In this document: positions 16,114 through 24,444 of the stretch, piece by piece
Numbering within the stretch: position 1 is the first letter of the stretch
Layout: each line of letters begins with the position of its first letter
NCBI RefSeq assembly: GCF_001425745.1
Contig: NZ_LMDF01000007.1
Span: forward strand, 1,020,074-1,084,073
Direction of reading: 5' to 3'
DNA: 64,000 bases
DNA from: Caulobacter sp. Root343
Lineage (GTDB): Bacteria > Pseudomonadota > Alphaproteobacteria > Caulobacterales > Caulobacteraceae
Position numbers and translations under genes: made by a program
The notes under the pieces: model-generated
What the model was told of the DNA's origin: nothing
The model's database searches: none
The model's input: only the letters and a program-made list of their open reading frames with translations

Positions 16114-16371
16114 ATGACCGTCCAGAACGACCTCGACCTGCCTCGCCTCATCGCCGATCTTCAGGCCCGGTCGATCATCCATCACCACATCATCATGCAG
16201 CTGGTCCGCCGCGAAGCGACGGCCTCCGGGGACACCCGCAAATACCTTTCAGGTCTTACGGATGACCTGACGAGGATCGCTGATGAAACACTCCCGCTCG
16301 AAGATACGCGCGCCGCCGCGATGAGCATGCGTGACTATCTCGACGATTTCCTCGTAAGGGCCGGCGCCTAG
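16114..16371 (+). CDS. Small helical protein, unknown function
   Basis: This 85-residue protein starts MTVQNDLDLPRLIADLQARS and looks entirely helical, with two or three amphipathic helices and no membrane span or signal peptide. I do not recognise the family. The frame is open further upstream (to 16009), but that part is Arg/Lys/Pro-rich and looks non-coding; the ATG at 16114 has only a modest purine-rich stretch (GGGCGAAG) in front. It converges on coaD. Confidence 0.5.
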   Translation: MTVQNDLDLPRLIADLQARSIIHHHIIMQLVRREATASGDTRKYLSGLTDDLTRIADETLPLEDTRAAAMSMRDYLDDFLVRAGA

Positions 16372-16386
16372 GCGACGCTCAACGTC

Positions 16387-16402
16387 CTAGCCAGCCGGCT
16401 AG
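16387..16402. terminator. Inverted repeat between convergent genes
   Basis: CTAGCC and GGCTAG form a perfect six-base stem around a four-base loop, midway between the stop of the small helical gene and the stop of coaD. There is no T-run on either side, so it would be a weak or factor-dependent terminator. Confidence 0.35.
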
Positions 16403-16419
16403 AGAGCGCCACGAGCCGC

Positions 16420-16911
16420 TCAGCCCCGCTTCACCTTGACCAACAACTGCTCGGCCACGCCGGCCGGCACGAACTTGGAGATGTCGCCGCCCAAGGCGGC
16501 GATCTCCTTGACCAGACGCGAGGCGATCGCCTGGTGCCGTGGGTCGGCCATCAGGAACACGGTCTCGATCTCGCGGTCCAGCTGCTGGTTCATCGCCGTC
16601 ATCTGGAATTCGTACTCGAAGTCGGCCACGGCCCGCAGGCCGCGGACGATCATCTGGGCGTTCACGTCCCGAGCGAAATGCATCAGCAGGCTCTCGAACG
16701 GCTTGACCTCGATCTGCGCGATCTTGGTCAGGTGCGCCGTCTCGCGCTCCAGGATGGCCACCCGCTCGTCCAGCGAGAACAATGGCCCTTTGCCGATGTT
16801 CACCGCCACCCCGATCACCAGCTTGTCGACCAGCTTCACGGCCCGCCCGATGATGTCGAGGTGTCCGTTGGTGACCGGATCGAAGGTCCCAGGATAAAGC
16901 CCGACCCGCAT
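16420..16911 (-). CDS. coaD: Phosphopantetheine adenylyltransferase
   Basis: This 163-residue protein catalyses the penultimate step of coenzyme A synthesis, joining 4'-phosphopantetheine and ATP to give dephospho-CoA. The nucleotidyltransferase motif YPGTFDPVTNGHLDI is at the N-terminus, and VRGLRAVADFEYEFQMTAMN is the family's central block. The C-terminal signature SRLVKEIAALGGDISKFVP is present. The ATG at 16911 is preferred over an upstream in-frame start at 17022 because MRVGLYPGTF is the universal CoaD start and GGGGG lies in front; the longer start would run into gyrA. It lies 28 bases after the gyrA stop. Confidence 0.97.
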   Translation of the reverse strand: MRVGLYPGTFDPVTNGHLDIIGRAVKLVDKLVIGVAVNIGKGPLFSLDERVAILERETAHLTKIAQIEVKPFESLLMHFARDVNAQMIVRGLRAVADFEYEFQMTAMNQQLDREIETVFLMADPRHQAIASRLVKEIAALGGDISKFVPAGVAEQLLVKVKRG

Positions 16912-16939
16912 GCAACCCCCTGCTCTAAGGATTCGAGGG

Positions 16940-19696
16940 TTACAGGGTCTCTTCCGCCCCGCTGTCCTCGCCCTGGTTGTCGTCTCCGCCGGAATCGGCG
17001 AGGCGCTCGACGCTGACGACATGCTCGTCCTGCGCGGTGCGGAAGATGGTTACGCCTTGAGTATTCCGCGCCGCAACACGAATTTGCGAAACCGGCACCC
17101 GGATCAGCTGTCCCTGGTCAGTCACCAGAAGGATCTGATCGCTCTCGTCGATCGGGAACGAACCCACCAGGCGACCACCGCGCTTGCTCAGATCCTGGGC
17201 GGCGAGACCCTGGCCGCCCCGGCCCGTGCGGCGGAAATCATAGGCGCTGGTGCGCTTGCCGAAGCCTTCTGACGACACGGTCAGCAGGATTTCCTCGGCC
17301 GCGCCCAGTTCGGCGATGCGTTCCGGCGTCAGGGTGGTTTCGTCGCCGTCCTCTTCGCCCTCTTCCGCTCCGGCGGGAGCGTCGTCGCCCTCTTCGCCGG
17401 CGGCGCGCAACATGGCGCGCTGGTGCTTGAGGTAGGCGGCGCGCTCGGCCGGAGTGGCGTCGACGCTGCGCAGCACGGCCATGGAGATGACCTGGTCACC
17501 GTCGGCGAGCTTCACGCCACGCACGCCGGTCGAGTCGCGGCTGGCGAACACCCGCACCTCGTCCACCGAGAAGCGGATGCAGCGGCCGGCCGCCGTGGTC
17601 AGCAGCACGTCCTGGTCGCTGTTGCAGACGGCCACGCCGACGATGCCGTCGCCTTCGTCCAGCTTCATGGCGATCTTGCCGTTGCGGCGGACATCCACGA
17701 AGTCCGACAGCTTGTTGCGGCGCACGCTGCCCGAGCGGGTGGCGAACATCACGTCCAGGCCGCCCCAGGTGGCTTCATCCTCCGGCAGGGTCAGGATCGA
17801 GGTGATGGTTTCGCCGGTTTCGATCGGCAGCAGATTGACGAACGCCTTGCCGCGCGAATTGGCGACGCCCTGCGGCAGGCGCCACACCTTCATCTTGTAG
17901 ACCTTGCCGCCCGAGGTGAAGAACAGCAGCGGGGCGTGGGTCGAGGCCGAGAACACGCGGGTGACGGCGTCCTCGGTTTTGGTCGCCATGCCCGACTTGC
18001 CTTTGCCGCCCCGATGTTGGGTGCGGTAGGCGGCCAGCGGCGTGCGCTTGACGTAGCCGCTCATGGTGACGGTGATCACCATGTCCTCGCGGACAATCAG
18101 GTCCTCGTCTTCCATGTCCGCGTCGCCGTCCACGATCTGGCAGCGGCGCGGAATGGCGAACTTCTCGCGGACCTCGACCAGCTCCTCGCGGACCACGGCC
18201 ATGATGTTGGAGCGGTCGGACAACAGTTCGAGATAGCCGCGGATGGCCTCGGCCAACGCGGTGGCCTCGTTGCCGATTTCGTCGCGGCCCAGGCCGGTCA
18301 GACGCGACAGCGTCAGGGCCAGGATGGCGCGAGCCTGCTCGTCGGTCAGGCGGATCAGGCCGCCATCTTCCTTGAGGGTGCGCGGGTCGGCGATCAGCTC
18401 GACCAGCGGCAGCATGTCGCCGGCCGGCCAGGACTTGGCCACCAGGCGCTCGCGGGCCTCGGTCGGATCCTTCGACGAGCGGATGATATGAATGAATTCG
18501 TCGATATTGGCGACCGCGATGGTCAGGCCGACCAGCACGTGACCGCGGTCACGAGCCTTGCCCAGCTCGAACTTGGTCCGCCGCACGACGACTTCCTCGC
18601 GGAAGTCGATGAACAGCTTGACCAGCTGGTGCAGGCCCATCTGCTCGGGACGACCACGGTTCAGGGCCAGCATGTTGACGCCGAACGAGCTCTGCAGCGC
18701 CGTGAAGCGGTAGAGCTGGTTCAAGATCACTTCGCCCGAGGCGTCGCGCTTCAACTCGACCACGATGCGCATGCCGTCGCGGTTGGACTCGTCGCGGATG
18801 TCGGCGATGCCTTCGATCCGCTTCTCGCGGACCAGCTCGGCGATGTGCTCGACCAGATTGGCCTTGTTCACCTGATACGGGATCTCGGTGATGATGATGG
18901 CTTCGCGGCCGGCGCGGATTTCATCGACGCTGGCGACGCCACGCATGATGACCGAGCCACGGCCCGTCAGCAGCGCCTGGCGCGGGCCCGCGCGGCCGAT
19001 GATCTCGCCACCGGTCGGGAAGTCGGGGCCGGGCACCAGGTCCAGCAGCTGGTCGGTGGTGACGTTCGGGTCGTCGATCAGCAGCAGGCAGGCGTCGATG
19101 ATTTCGCCGAGATTATGCGGCGGGATGTTGGTGGCCATGCCGACGGCGATGCCGCCCGCGCCGTTGACCAGCAGGTTCGGGATCCGCGCCGGCAGGACGG
19201 TCGGTTCCTGCTCCTTGCCGTCGTAGTTGTCGGCGAAGTCGACCGTATCCTTGTCGAGGTCGGCCAGCAGCGACATGGCCGGCGGCGCCATGCGGCATTC
19301 CGTATAGCGCATGGCCGCGGGCATATCGCCGTCGACCGAGCCGAAATTGCCCTGGCCGTCGATCAGGACCAGGCCCATCGAGAACGACTGGGTCATCCGG
19401 ACCAGGGTGAAGTAGATCGAGGCGTCGCCGTGCGGGTGATACTTACCCATCACGTCACCGACCACGCGGGCCGACTTCACGTACGGGCGCTCGGGCGTCT
19501 GGCCCTGCTCGTGCATCGAGAACAGCACCCGGCGGTGCACGGGTTTCAGACCGTCGCGCGCGTCCGGCAGGGCGCGGCTGACGATCACGCTCATCGCGTA
19601 GTCGAGATAGGAACGGCGGAGTTCGTCCTCGATATTAATCGGGGCGACATCCCCGCGAGAACCGTCGGCGGGGATCGTGGTGTGTTCGTCGCTCAA
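16940..19696 (-). CDS. gyrA: DNA gyrase subunit A
   Basis: This 918-residue subunit performs the double-strand breakage and rejoining step of gyrase. The catalytic tyrosine is Tyr131 in AAMRYTECRM. The C-terminal DNA-wrapping region includes the GyrA-box-like AYRTQHRGGKGKSGM (E. coli QRRGGKG), and an acidic insertion near residue 820 (EEGDDAPAGAEEGEEDGDE) makes it longer than E. coli GyrA. In the quinolone-contact region the sequence reads HPHGDASIYFTLV: the positions of E. coli Ser83 and Asp87 are Ala92 and Phe96. A GAATC site lies 19-23 bases before the ATG. The gene precedes coaD on the same strand and is divergent from sodC. Confidence 0.98.
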   Translation of the reverse strand: MSDEHTTIPADGSRGDVAPINIEDELRRSYLDYAMSVIVSRALPDARDGLKPVHRRVLFSMHEQGQTPERPYVKSARVVGDVMGKYHPHGDASIYFTLVRMTQSFSMGLVLIDGQGNFGSVDGDMPAAMRYTECRMAPPAMSLLADLDKDTVDFADNYDGKEQEPTVLPARIPNLLVNGAGGIAVGMATNIPPHNLGEIIDACLLLIDDPNVTTDQLLDLVPGPDFPTGGEIIGRAGPRQALLTGRGSVIMRGVASVDEIRAGREAIIITEIPYQVNKANLVEHIAELVREKRIEGIADIRDESNRDGMRIVVELKRDASGEVILNQLYRFTALQSSFGVNMLALNRGRPEQMGLHQLVKLFIDFREEVVVRRTKFELGKARDRGHVLVGLTIAVANIDEFIHIIRSSKDPTEARERLVAKSWPAGDMLPLVELIADPRTLKEDGGLIRLTDEQARAILALTLSRLTGLGRDEIGNEATALAEAIRGYLELLSDRSNIMAVVREELVEVREKFAIPRRCQIVDGDADMEDEDLIVREDMVITVTMSGYVKRTPLAAYRTQHRGGKGKSGMATKTEDAVTRVFSASTHAPLLFFTSGGKVYKMKVWRLPQGVANSRGKAFVNLLPIETGETITSILTLPEDEATWGGLDVMFATRSGSVRRNKLSDFVDVRRNGKIAMKLDEGDGIVGVAVCNSDQDVLLTTAAGRCIRFSVDEVRVFASRDSTGVRGVKLADGDQVISMAVLRSVDATPAERAAYLKHQRAMLRAAGEEGDDAPAGAEEGEEDGDETTLTPERIAELGAAEEILLTVSSEGFGKRTSAYDFRRTGRGGQGLAAQDLSKRGGRLVGSFPIDESDQILLVTDQGQLIRVPVSQIRVAARNTQGVTIFRTAQDEHVVSVERLADSGGDDNQGEDSGAEETL

Positions 19697-19821
19697 GGGA
19701 ATTTTTCGCCGTCAGAATCGGACACGGAACAGTCTGAAACTGTTAGCATTGCGAGGTGGACGGCGCCACCTTTCCGGCCGTTTCATCCCCTGCTCTTGGC
19801 TTGAATCCGAAGGAAAAACGC

Positions 19822-20346
19822 ATGATCCGCCTCCCCGCCGCGACTGCACTCGGCCTCGCCGCCCTGATCGCCGCCTCACCCGCCCTGGCCCAGACCTCAG
19901 CGACCGCCGTGGTCAAGACCGGCGACGGCAAGGACGCCGGCGTGGTGACGCTGACCGAGGCCCCGCACGGCGTGCTGCTGAAGCTGGAACTGAAGGGCCT
20001 GACGCCCGGCTGGCACGCGGTCCACTTCCATGAAAAGGGCGACTGCGGCGCGCCGGACTTCAAGTCGGCCGGCGCCCATGTCCATACGGCGGCCACCACG
20101 GTGCACGGCCTGCTGAACCCAGCCTCGAATGACAGCGGCGACCTGCCGAACGTGTTCGCGAACGCCGATGGCGCGGCCACGGCCGAGGCCTATTCGACCC
20201 TGGTGTCGCTGAAGGGCGCCGGCGGCCGTCCCGCCCTGCTGGACGCGGACGGCTCGGCGATCGTCGTCCATGCCAGCCCCGACGACCACAAGAGCCAGCC
20301 GATCGGCGGCGCGGGCGCGCGGGCGGCCTGCGGCGTGATCAAATAG
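19822..20346 (+). CDS. sodC: Periplasmic Cu/Zn superoxide dismutase
   Basis: This 174-residue protein converts superoxide to oxygen and peroxide in the periplasm. The signal peptide MIRLPAATALGLAALIAASP ends near ALA. Copper ligands are visible as His68 and His70 (HAVHFHEKGDC), the bridging His86, and His150. Cys75 and Cys170 form the expected disulfide. Zinc ligands His95 and Asp107 are present, but the position usually occupied by a third zinc histidine is Ser105 (NDSGDLPN). The ATG at 19822 has AAGGAAAAA in front; an earlier in-frame ATG would spoil the signal peptide. It is divergent from gyrA. Confidence 0.93.
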   Translation: MIRLPAATALGLAALIAASPALAQTSATAVVKTGDGKDAGVVTLTEAPHGVLLKLELKGLTPGWHAVHFHEKGDCGAPDFKSAGAHVHTAATTVHGLLNPASNDSGDLPNVFANADGAATAEAYSTLVSLKGAGGRPALLDADGSAIVVHASPDDHKSQPIGGAGARAACGVIK

Positions 20347-20347
20347 T

Positions 20348-21253
20348 CTAGGCGGTTTCGGCCAAGGCCGCCTCGGCCTTGGCCCTGTTCTCGGTCAGGG
20401 CGACCAGGGCCACGCCGACCATGGTCGCCGCGCCGCCGATCAGGAGCTGGGTCGACAGCTTGTCGCCCAGGAACAGCACCCCGATCGTGCAGGAGACCAG
20501 CGGTGTCAGCAGGAAATACGGCGTCACGCGCCCGGCCTCGCGCCGCTGGACCAACCAGAACAGCAGGGCGCTGGCCCCGATCGTCGAGACCACCCCGGCG
20601 AACACCACGCAGACCCAGGCGATCGGCGGCGCGGCCTGCATCTTCCCGACCTGATCCGTCTCGAACACGGCTGACATGGCCAGCAGCGTCGGCGCGGCGA
20701 CCAGGGCCGTCATGCCCTGCAGCTTCAGCGGCTTGATGCCGGGCGTCTTACGCACCAGCACCGTCGCCACGGCCCAGCAGGCGCTAGCGAAAACGATTAG
20801 CAGAATGGCTGGCAGGTCGCTGGCGCCGTGCGGATCCAGGCTCATCCACGCCACGCCCACGAAGGCGACGACGAGGCCCGCCACCGCTGGCGGCCGCATG
20901 GTCTCGCCCAGCATCCGCCAGGCGAAGATGGCCGTGAACGGGATCCAGAGCTGACTGGCCACCACCAGCGGGCTCAAGGCGTCGGCCATGCTGAACGCCA
21001 CATAGATCACGCCGAAATGGATTGGCCCGGTCAGCAGCACGATGGCCAGCAGCTTCCGGGGTTCGGGAAACGGCGGCTTGATGAACGGGAACAGAAACGC
21101 CAACGCCGAGGCGAAACGTAGGCCTCCCATCAGCATCGGCGGCAGATAGGCCGTGGCCACCTTGGCGGCGGCGTTGTTGATCCCCCAGGTCAGGATGATC
21201 GCCAGGATGGCGAGATATTCCAGGACCGTGAGCGGAGACGACTTGGAGGACAT
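20348..21253 (-). CDS. EamA-family (DMT) membrane transporter
   Basis: This 301-residue inner-membrane protein has about ten hydrophobic spans arranged as two EamA repeats, the drug/metabolite transporter fold. The N-terminal repeat includes ILTWGINNAAAKVA, and the C-terminal one includes TPLVSCTIGVLFLGD, typical of EamA. The substrate is unknown. The ATG at 21253 is preceded by GGAGGA-like sequence on the coding strand only weakly; longer in-frame starts run into bioA and lack hydrophobic character. It is converging on sodC with a one-base gap and lies 32 bases after bioA, so it may be co-transcribed with bioA. Confidence 0.88.
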   Translation of the reverse strand: MSSKSSPLTVLEYLAILAIILTWGINNAAAKVATAYLPPMLMGGLRFASALAFLFPFIKPPFPEPRKLLAIVLLTGPIHFGVIYVAFSMADALSPLVVASQLWIPFTAIFAWRMLGETMRPPAVAGLVVAFVGVAWMSLDPHGASDLPAILLIVFASACWAVATVLVRKTPGIKPLKLQGMTALVAAPTLLAMSAVFETDQVGKMQAAPPIAWVCVVFAGVVSTIGASALLFWLVQRREAGRVTPYFLLTPLVSCTIGVLFLGDKLSTQLLIGGAATMVGVALVALTENRAKAEAALAETA

Positions 21254-21285
21254 GGCCGTGCTTGGACCAGACCCGGCCTCTCGGG

Positions 21286-22548
21286 TCAATCGACGCCGAT
21301 CACCTTGCGGACGGCGGCTGTCAGCAGATCGAGATCGGCATCCGGTGTCGTGAAGGCGGGGGTTAGATAGACGACCTTGCCCATCGGGCGGACCCACGCG
21401 CCCAGCTCGGCGAACCGTGCGCAGAGGTCGCCCACCGACACGGGCCCGTCGAACTCCACGACTCCGATCGCGCCCAGGGTCCGCACGTCGACGACACCCT
21501 TCCCCGCCCGGCACGGTTCCAGTCCATCGGACAGCGCCGCCGAGACCCGCGCCACGTTCGCGGCCCATGCTCCGTCCTCGAACAGGTCCAGGGAAGCATT
21601 GGCCGCCGCACAGGCCAGTGGGTTGGCCATGTATGTAGGGCCATGCATCAGGGCCGCGTCCGGATCGTCGGACCAGAAGGCCTCGAACACCTTGCGCGAC
21701 GCCACCGCCGCCGACAGCGGCAGGGTCCCGCCGGTCAGGGCCTTGGACAGGGTGACGATGTCCGGCTCGACCCCCGCCGCCTGCATGGCGAACAGCGTCC
21801 CGGTGCGGCCGAAACCGGTGAAGATCTCGTCGAAGATCAGCAGCAAGTCGTGCTTGTCTGCCAGGCGGCGCAGGGTTCGAAGCACTTCCGGCGGATGAAG
21901 GACCATGCCACCCGCGCCTTGGACCAGGGGCTCGACCAGGATCGCCGCGATCTCGTGGCCCCGCTGAGCCAGCAGGGCGTCCAGCGTGTCTTCGCTCTCC
22001 GCGTCTCGCGGCAGGTCGGCGATCACCTGGTCGGGCATGACGCCGGCGAACAGGCTGTGCATCCCCTCCTCCGGGTCGCAGACCGTCATGGTCGCCAGGG
22101 TGTCGCCATGATAGCCGCCCCGGAACGCGAGGAACTTGGTCCGCCCTTGAACCCCACGGTTGATCTGGAACTGCAGCGCCATCTTCATGGCGATCTCGAC
22201 CGAGACCGAGCCGCTTTCGGCGAAGAAGACGTGATCCAGCTCGCCCGGCAGCATCTTCGCCAGACGCGCCGCCAGCCGATAGGCCGGCTCGTGGGCCAGG
22301 CCTCCGAACATCACGTGCGGCATCTTCTCGATCTGCTCGCGCAGAGCGTCGACGATGTGGGGATGGTTATAGCCGTGGCAAGCGGTCCACCACGAGGCCA
22401 GCCCGTCGACCAATTCGCGCCCGTCCGCCAGCACCAGGCGCGAGCCCCGGGTCGCCACCACCGGCAACGGCGGCCGCGCGGTCTTCATCTGACAATAGGG
22501 CCGCCAGACATGCGGGGCTCCGGCGGTCAGCCAGTTCAACTCAGTCAT
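21286..22548 (-). CDS. bioA: Adenosylmethionine-8-amino-7-oxononanoate aminotransferase
   Basis: This 420-residue PLP-dependent aminotransferase converts KAPA to DAPA in biotin synthesis, using SAM as amino donor. Landmarks are the substrate-site start VWRPYCQMK, FAESGSVSVEIAMKMALQF, FRGGYHGDTLATMTV, LIFDEIFTGFGRTG (PLP-ring Asp) and the PLP lysine in TLSKALTGGTLPL. The ATG at 22548 begins MTELNWLTAG and fits the family length. It faces away from bioF-bioD across a 71-base gap, a common divergent biotin arrangement. Confidence 0.95.
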   Translation of the reverse strand: MTELNWLTAGAPHVWRPYCQMKTARPPLPVVATRGSRLVLADGRELVDGLASWWTACHGYNHPHIVDALREQIEKMPHVMFGGLAHEPAYRLAARLAKMLPGELDHVFFAESGSVSVEIAMKMALQFQINRGVQGRTKFLAFRGGYHGDTLATMTVCDPEEGMHSLFAGVMPDQVIADLPRDAESEDTLDALLAQRGHEIAAILVEPLVQGAGGMVLHPPEVLRTLRRLADKHDLLLIFDEIFTGFGRTGTLFAMQAAGVEPDIVTLSKALTGGTLPLSAAVASRKVFEAFWSDDPDAALMHGPTYMANPLACAAANASLDLFEDGAWAANVARVSAALSDGLEPCRAGKGVVDVRTLGAIGVVEFDGPVSVGDLCARFAELGAWVRPMGKVVYLTPAFTTPDADLDLLTAAVRKVIGVD

Positions 22549-22619
22549 GACTGTTTCCGTTTGCGGACTCGGGGCGCCTTGCCTATGCCGCGCGCTTGAG
22601 CGCCGCAAAGGGAAACGAC

Positions 22620-23774
22620 ATGCAAAGCCTCGACGCCTTCGCCGGCGAGAAGCTGGCGGCCCTCGACGCCAAGAGCCTGCTGCGCCGCCTAAGGCCCACC
22701 CGCCGCCACGAGGGCGCCATGGTCGAGCGCGACGGAAAGCGGCTGATCTCGTTCTCGTGCAACGACTATCTGGGCCTGTCGCAGCATCCCGCCGTCCGCG
22801 CGGCCGCGGCCGAGGCGGCGCTGAACTACGGCGCGGGCGCGGCAGCCTCGCGGCTGGTCACCGGCGACCATCCGCTATTGAGCGACCTGGAAAAGCGCCT
22901 AGCCCGCTTGAAAGGGACCGAGGCGGCTTGCGTGTTCGGCTCCGGCTATTTGACCAATACGGGGGTGATTCCAACCTTGGTCGGGCCTGGCGACGCCATC
23001 TTCGTCGACGCCCTGGCCCACGCTTGCATCTGGGCCGGCGCGCAGCTGTCGGGCGCCAAGATCGTCAAGTTCGTCCACAACGACGTGGACGACCTAGAGC
23101 GCCTACTCGGGGCCGAGCGCCCGCTCGCCCGCAGAGCCCTGGTCGCGACCGACGGCGTCTTTTCGATGGACGGCGATATCGCCCCGCTGGACGTGCTGTC
23201 GGACCTGTGCGCGAGCTACGACGCGTGGCTGCTCAGCGACGACGCCCACGGGGTCGGGGTGCTGGCCGAGGGTCGTGGCTCGGGGGCCTTGTTCCCGGAC
23301 GCGGACATCCCGCTGCAGATGGGCACCCTTTCCAAGGCGCTGGGTTCGTATGGCGGCTACCTGTGCGGCTCCCAGGCGGTGATCGACCTGCTGAAGACCC
23401 GAGCTCGGACGCTGGTCTACGCGACCGGCCTCCCCCCGGCTTCGGCCGCCGCCGCCCTGGCGTCGCTGGACATCATCGAGGCGGAACCCGCGTTGACCGT
23501 CCAGCCCGTCGCCAAGGCGCGCCTGTTCACCCGCCGCCTGGGCCTGCCGGATGCGGTCAGCCCGATCGTGCCGGTGGTGCTGGGAAGCGCCGACGACGCT
23601 CTCGCCGCTTCGGCCGCGCTAGAGGCGCAAGGTTTCCTCGTCGTCGCCATCCGGCCGCCGACGGTGCCCGAGGGAACGGCCCGCCTGCGCATCGCCTTCA
23701 GCGCCGCCCATGCCGACACGGATGTGATCCGCCTGGCCGACGCGATCGCGGATCTGCGCAGGGTCGCCGCGTGA
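22620..23774 (+). CDS. bioF: 8-amino-7-oxononanoate synthase
   Basis: This 384-residue PLP enzyme condenses pimeloyl-ACP (or pimeloyl-CoA) with alanine to form KAPA, the first ring-forming biotin intermediate. The family core is seen in SFSCNDYLGLSQHP, GAGAAASRLVTGDHPLL, DDAHGVGVLAEGRG and the PLP lysine in TLSKALGSYGGY. The ATG at 22620 is preceded by GGGAAACG; a TTG at 22596 is a less likely start. The stop overlaps bioD by four bases (GTGA), which implies translational coupling. Confidence 0.95.
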   Translation: MQSLDAFAGEKLAALDAKSLLRRLRPTRRHEGAMVERDGKRLISFSCNDYLGLSQHPAVRAAAAEAALNYGAGAAASRLVTGDHPLLSDLEKRLARLKGTEAACVFGSGYLTNTGVIPTLVGPGDAIFVDALAHACIWAGAQLSGAKIVKFVHNDVDDLERLLGAERPLARRALVATDGVFSMDGDIAPLDVLSDLCASYDAWLLSDDAHGVGVLAEGRGSGALFPDADIPLQMGTLSKALGSYGGYLCGSQAVIDLLKTRARTLVYATGLPPASAAAALASLDIIEAEPALTVQPVAKARLFTRRLGLPDAVSPIVPVVLGSADDALAASAALEAQGFLVVAIRPPTVPEGTARLRIAFSAAHADTDVIRLADAIADLRRVAA

Positions 23775-24430
23775 GGGCCTTGTTCGTCGCCGGGACCGGC
23801 ACGGATCTGGGCAAGACCCACGTCGCCTGCGCCCTGCTCGGAGCCGCTCGGGCGCAGGACGCGACGGTGGACGCCTTCAAGCCCGTGGTCAGTGGCTTCG
23901 ATCCAAACGCGCCCGAAGTGAGCGACCCCGCCCGACTCGCCGCCGCCCTGGGACGGCCGCACGACTGGGCGCGGGTCTCGCCGCGTCGCTATCGCGCGCC
24001 GCTGGCTCCGAATCTCGCCGCACGGCTGGAAGGCGACACTCTGGCGATGAAAGACCTAGTCGCCGACTGCCGAGCTTGGCTGGCCAGCCGCGATGTCGGC
24101 CTCGCCTTGGTCGAAGGGGCCGGCGGGGTGATGTCACCGATGACCGACGACGCCACCAATCTCGACCTGATGATCGCCCTCGACCTGCCTGTCCTCCTGG
24201 TCGCCGGCAGCTATCTCGGCACGGCCAGCCACCTGCTGACCGCGCTGGAGGTGTTGCGGGCGCGAAGGCTGACGGTGGCCGCGATCGTGGTCAGCGAGAG
24301 CCTCGACGCGCCCGACTTGGGTCAGACGGTCGAGATGCTGCGGGCGTTCGAGCGAACCGCGCCGATCTTGGTGGCGGCGCGAGATGCGGACTGGGACGCG
24401 AGCGAACTGCTGGAACTGTTGCTCGGCTAA
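23771..24430 (+). CDS. bioD: Dethiobiotin synthetase
   Basis: This 219-residue ATP-dependent enzyme carboxylates DAPA to dethiobiotin. The P-loop FVAGTGTDLGKTHVA is at the very N-terminus, followed by the substrate-binding KPVVSG and the family block EGAGGVMSPMTDDATNLDL. The start is a GTG that overlaps the bioF stop in GTGA; the codons before it belong to a longer open frame antisense-like in composition and inside bioF. The cluster lacks bioB, bioC and bioH, which must lie elsewhere. Confidence 0.94.
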   Translation: MRALFVAGTGTDLGKTHVACALLGAARAQDATVDAFKPVVSGFDPNAPEVSDPARLAAALGRPHDWARVSPRRYRAPLAPNLAARLEGDTLAMKDLVADCRAWLASRDVGLALVEGAGGVMSPMTDDATNLDLMIALDLPVLLVAGSYLGTASHLLTALEVLRARRLTVAAIVVSESLDAPDLGQTVEMLRAFERTAPILVAARDADWDASELLELLLG

Positions 24431-24444
24431 GCCCCTCCTCCGCT

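Noticed and set aside
19715..19745. LexA-like GTTC repeat near gyrA
   Set aside because: The best match on the minus strand has a wrong first half and six-base spacing instead of the alphaproteobacterial GTTC-N7-GTTC.
17423..19804. Open frame of 793 codons on the plus strand opposite gyrA
   Set aside because: It is antisense to gyrA with no family motifs and composition dominated by Gln, His, Asp, Val and Arg, as expected from reading GC-rich third positions backwards.
22547..24430. 627-codon frame that includes bioD
   Set aside because: The part before 23771 is out-of-frame bioF; bioD starts at the GTGA overlap.
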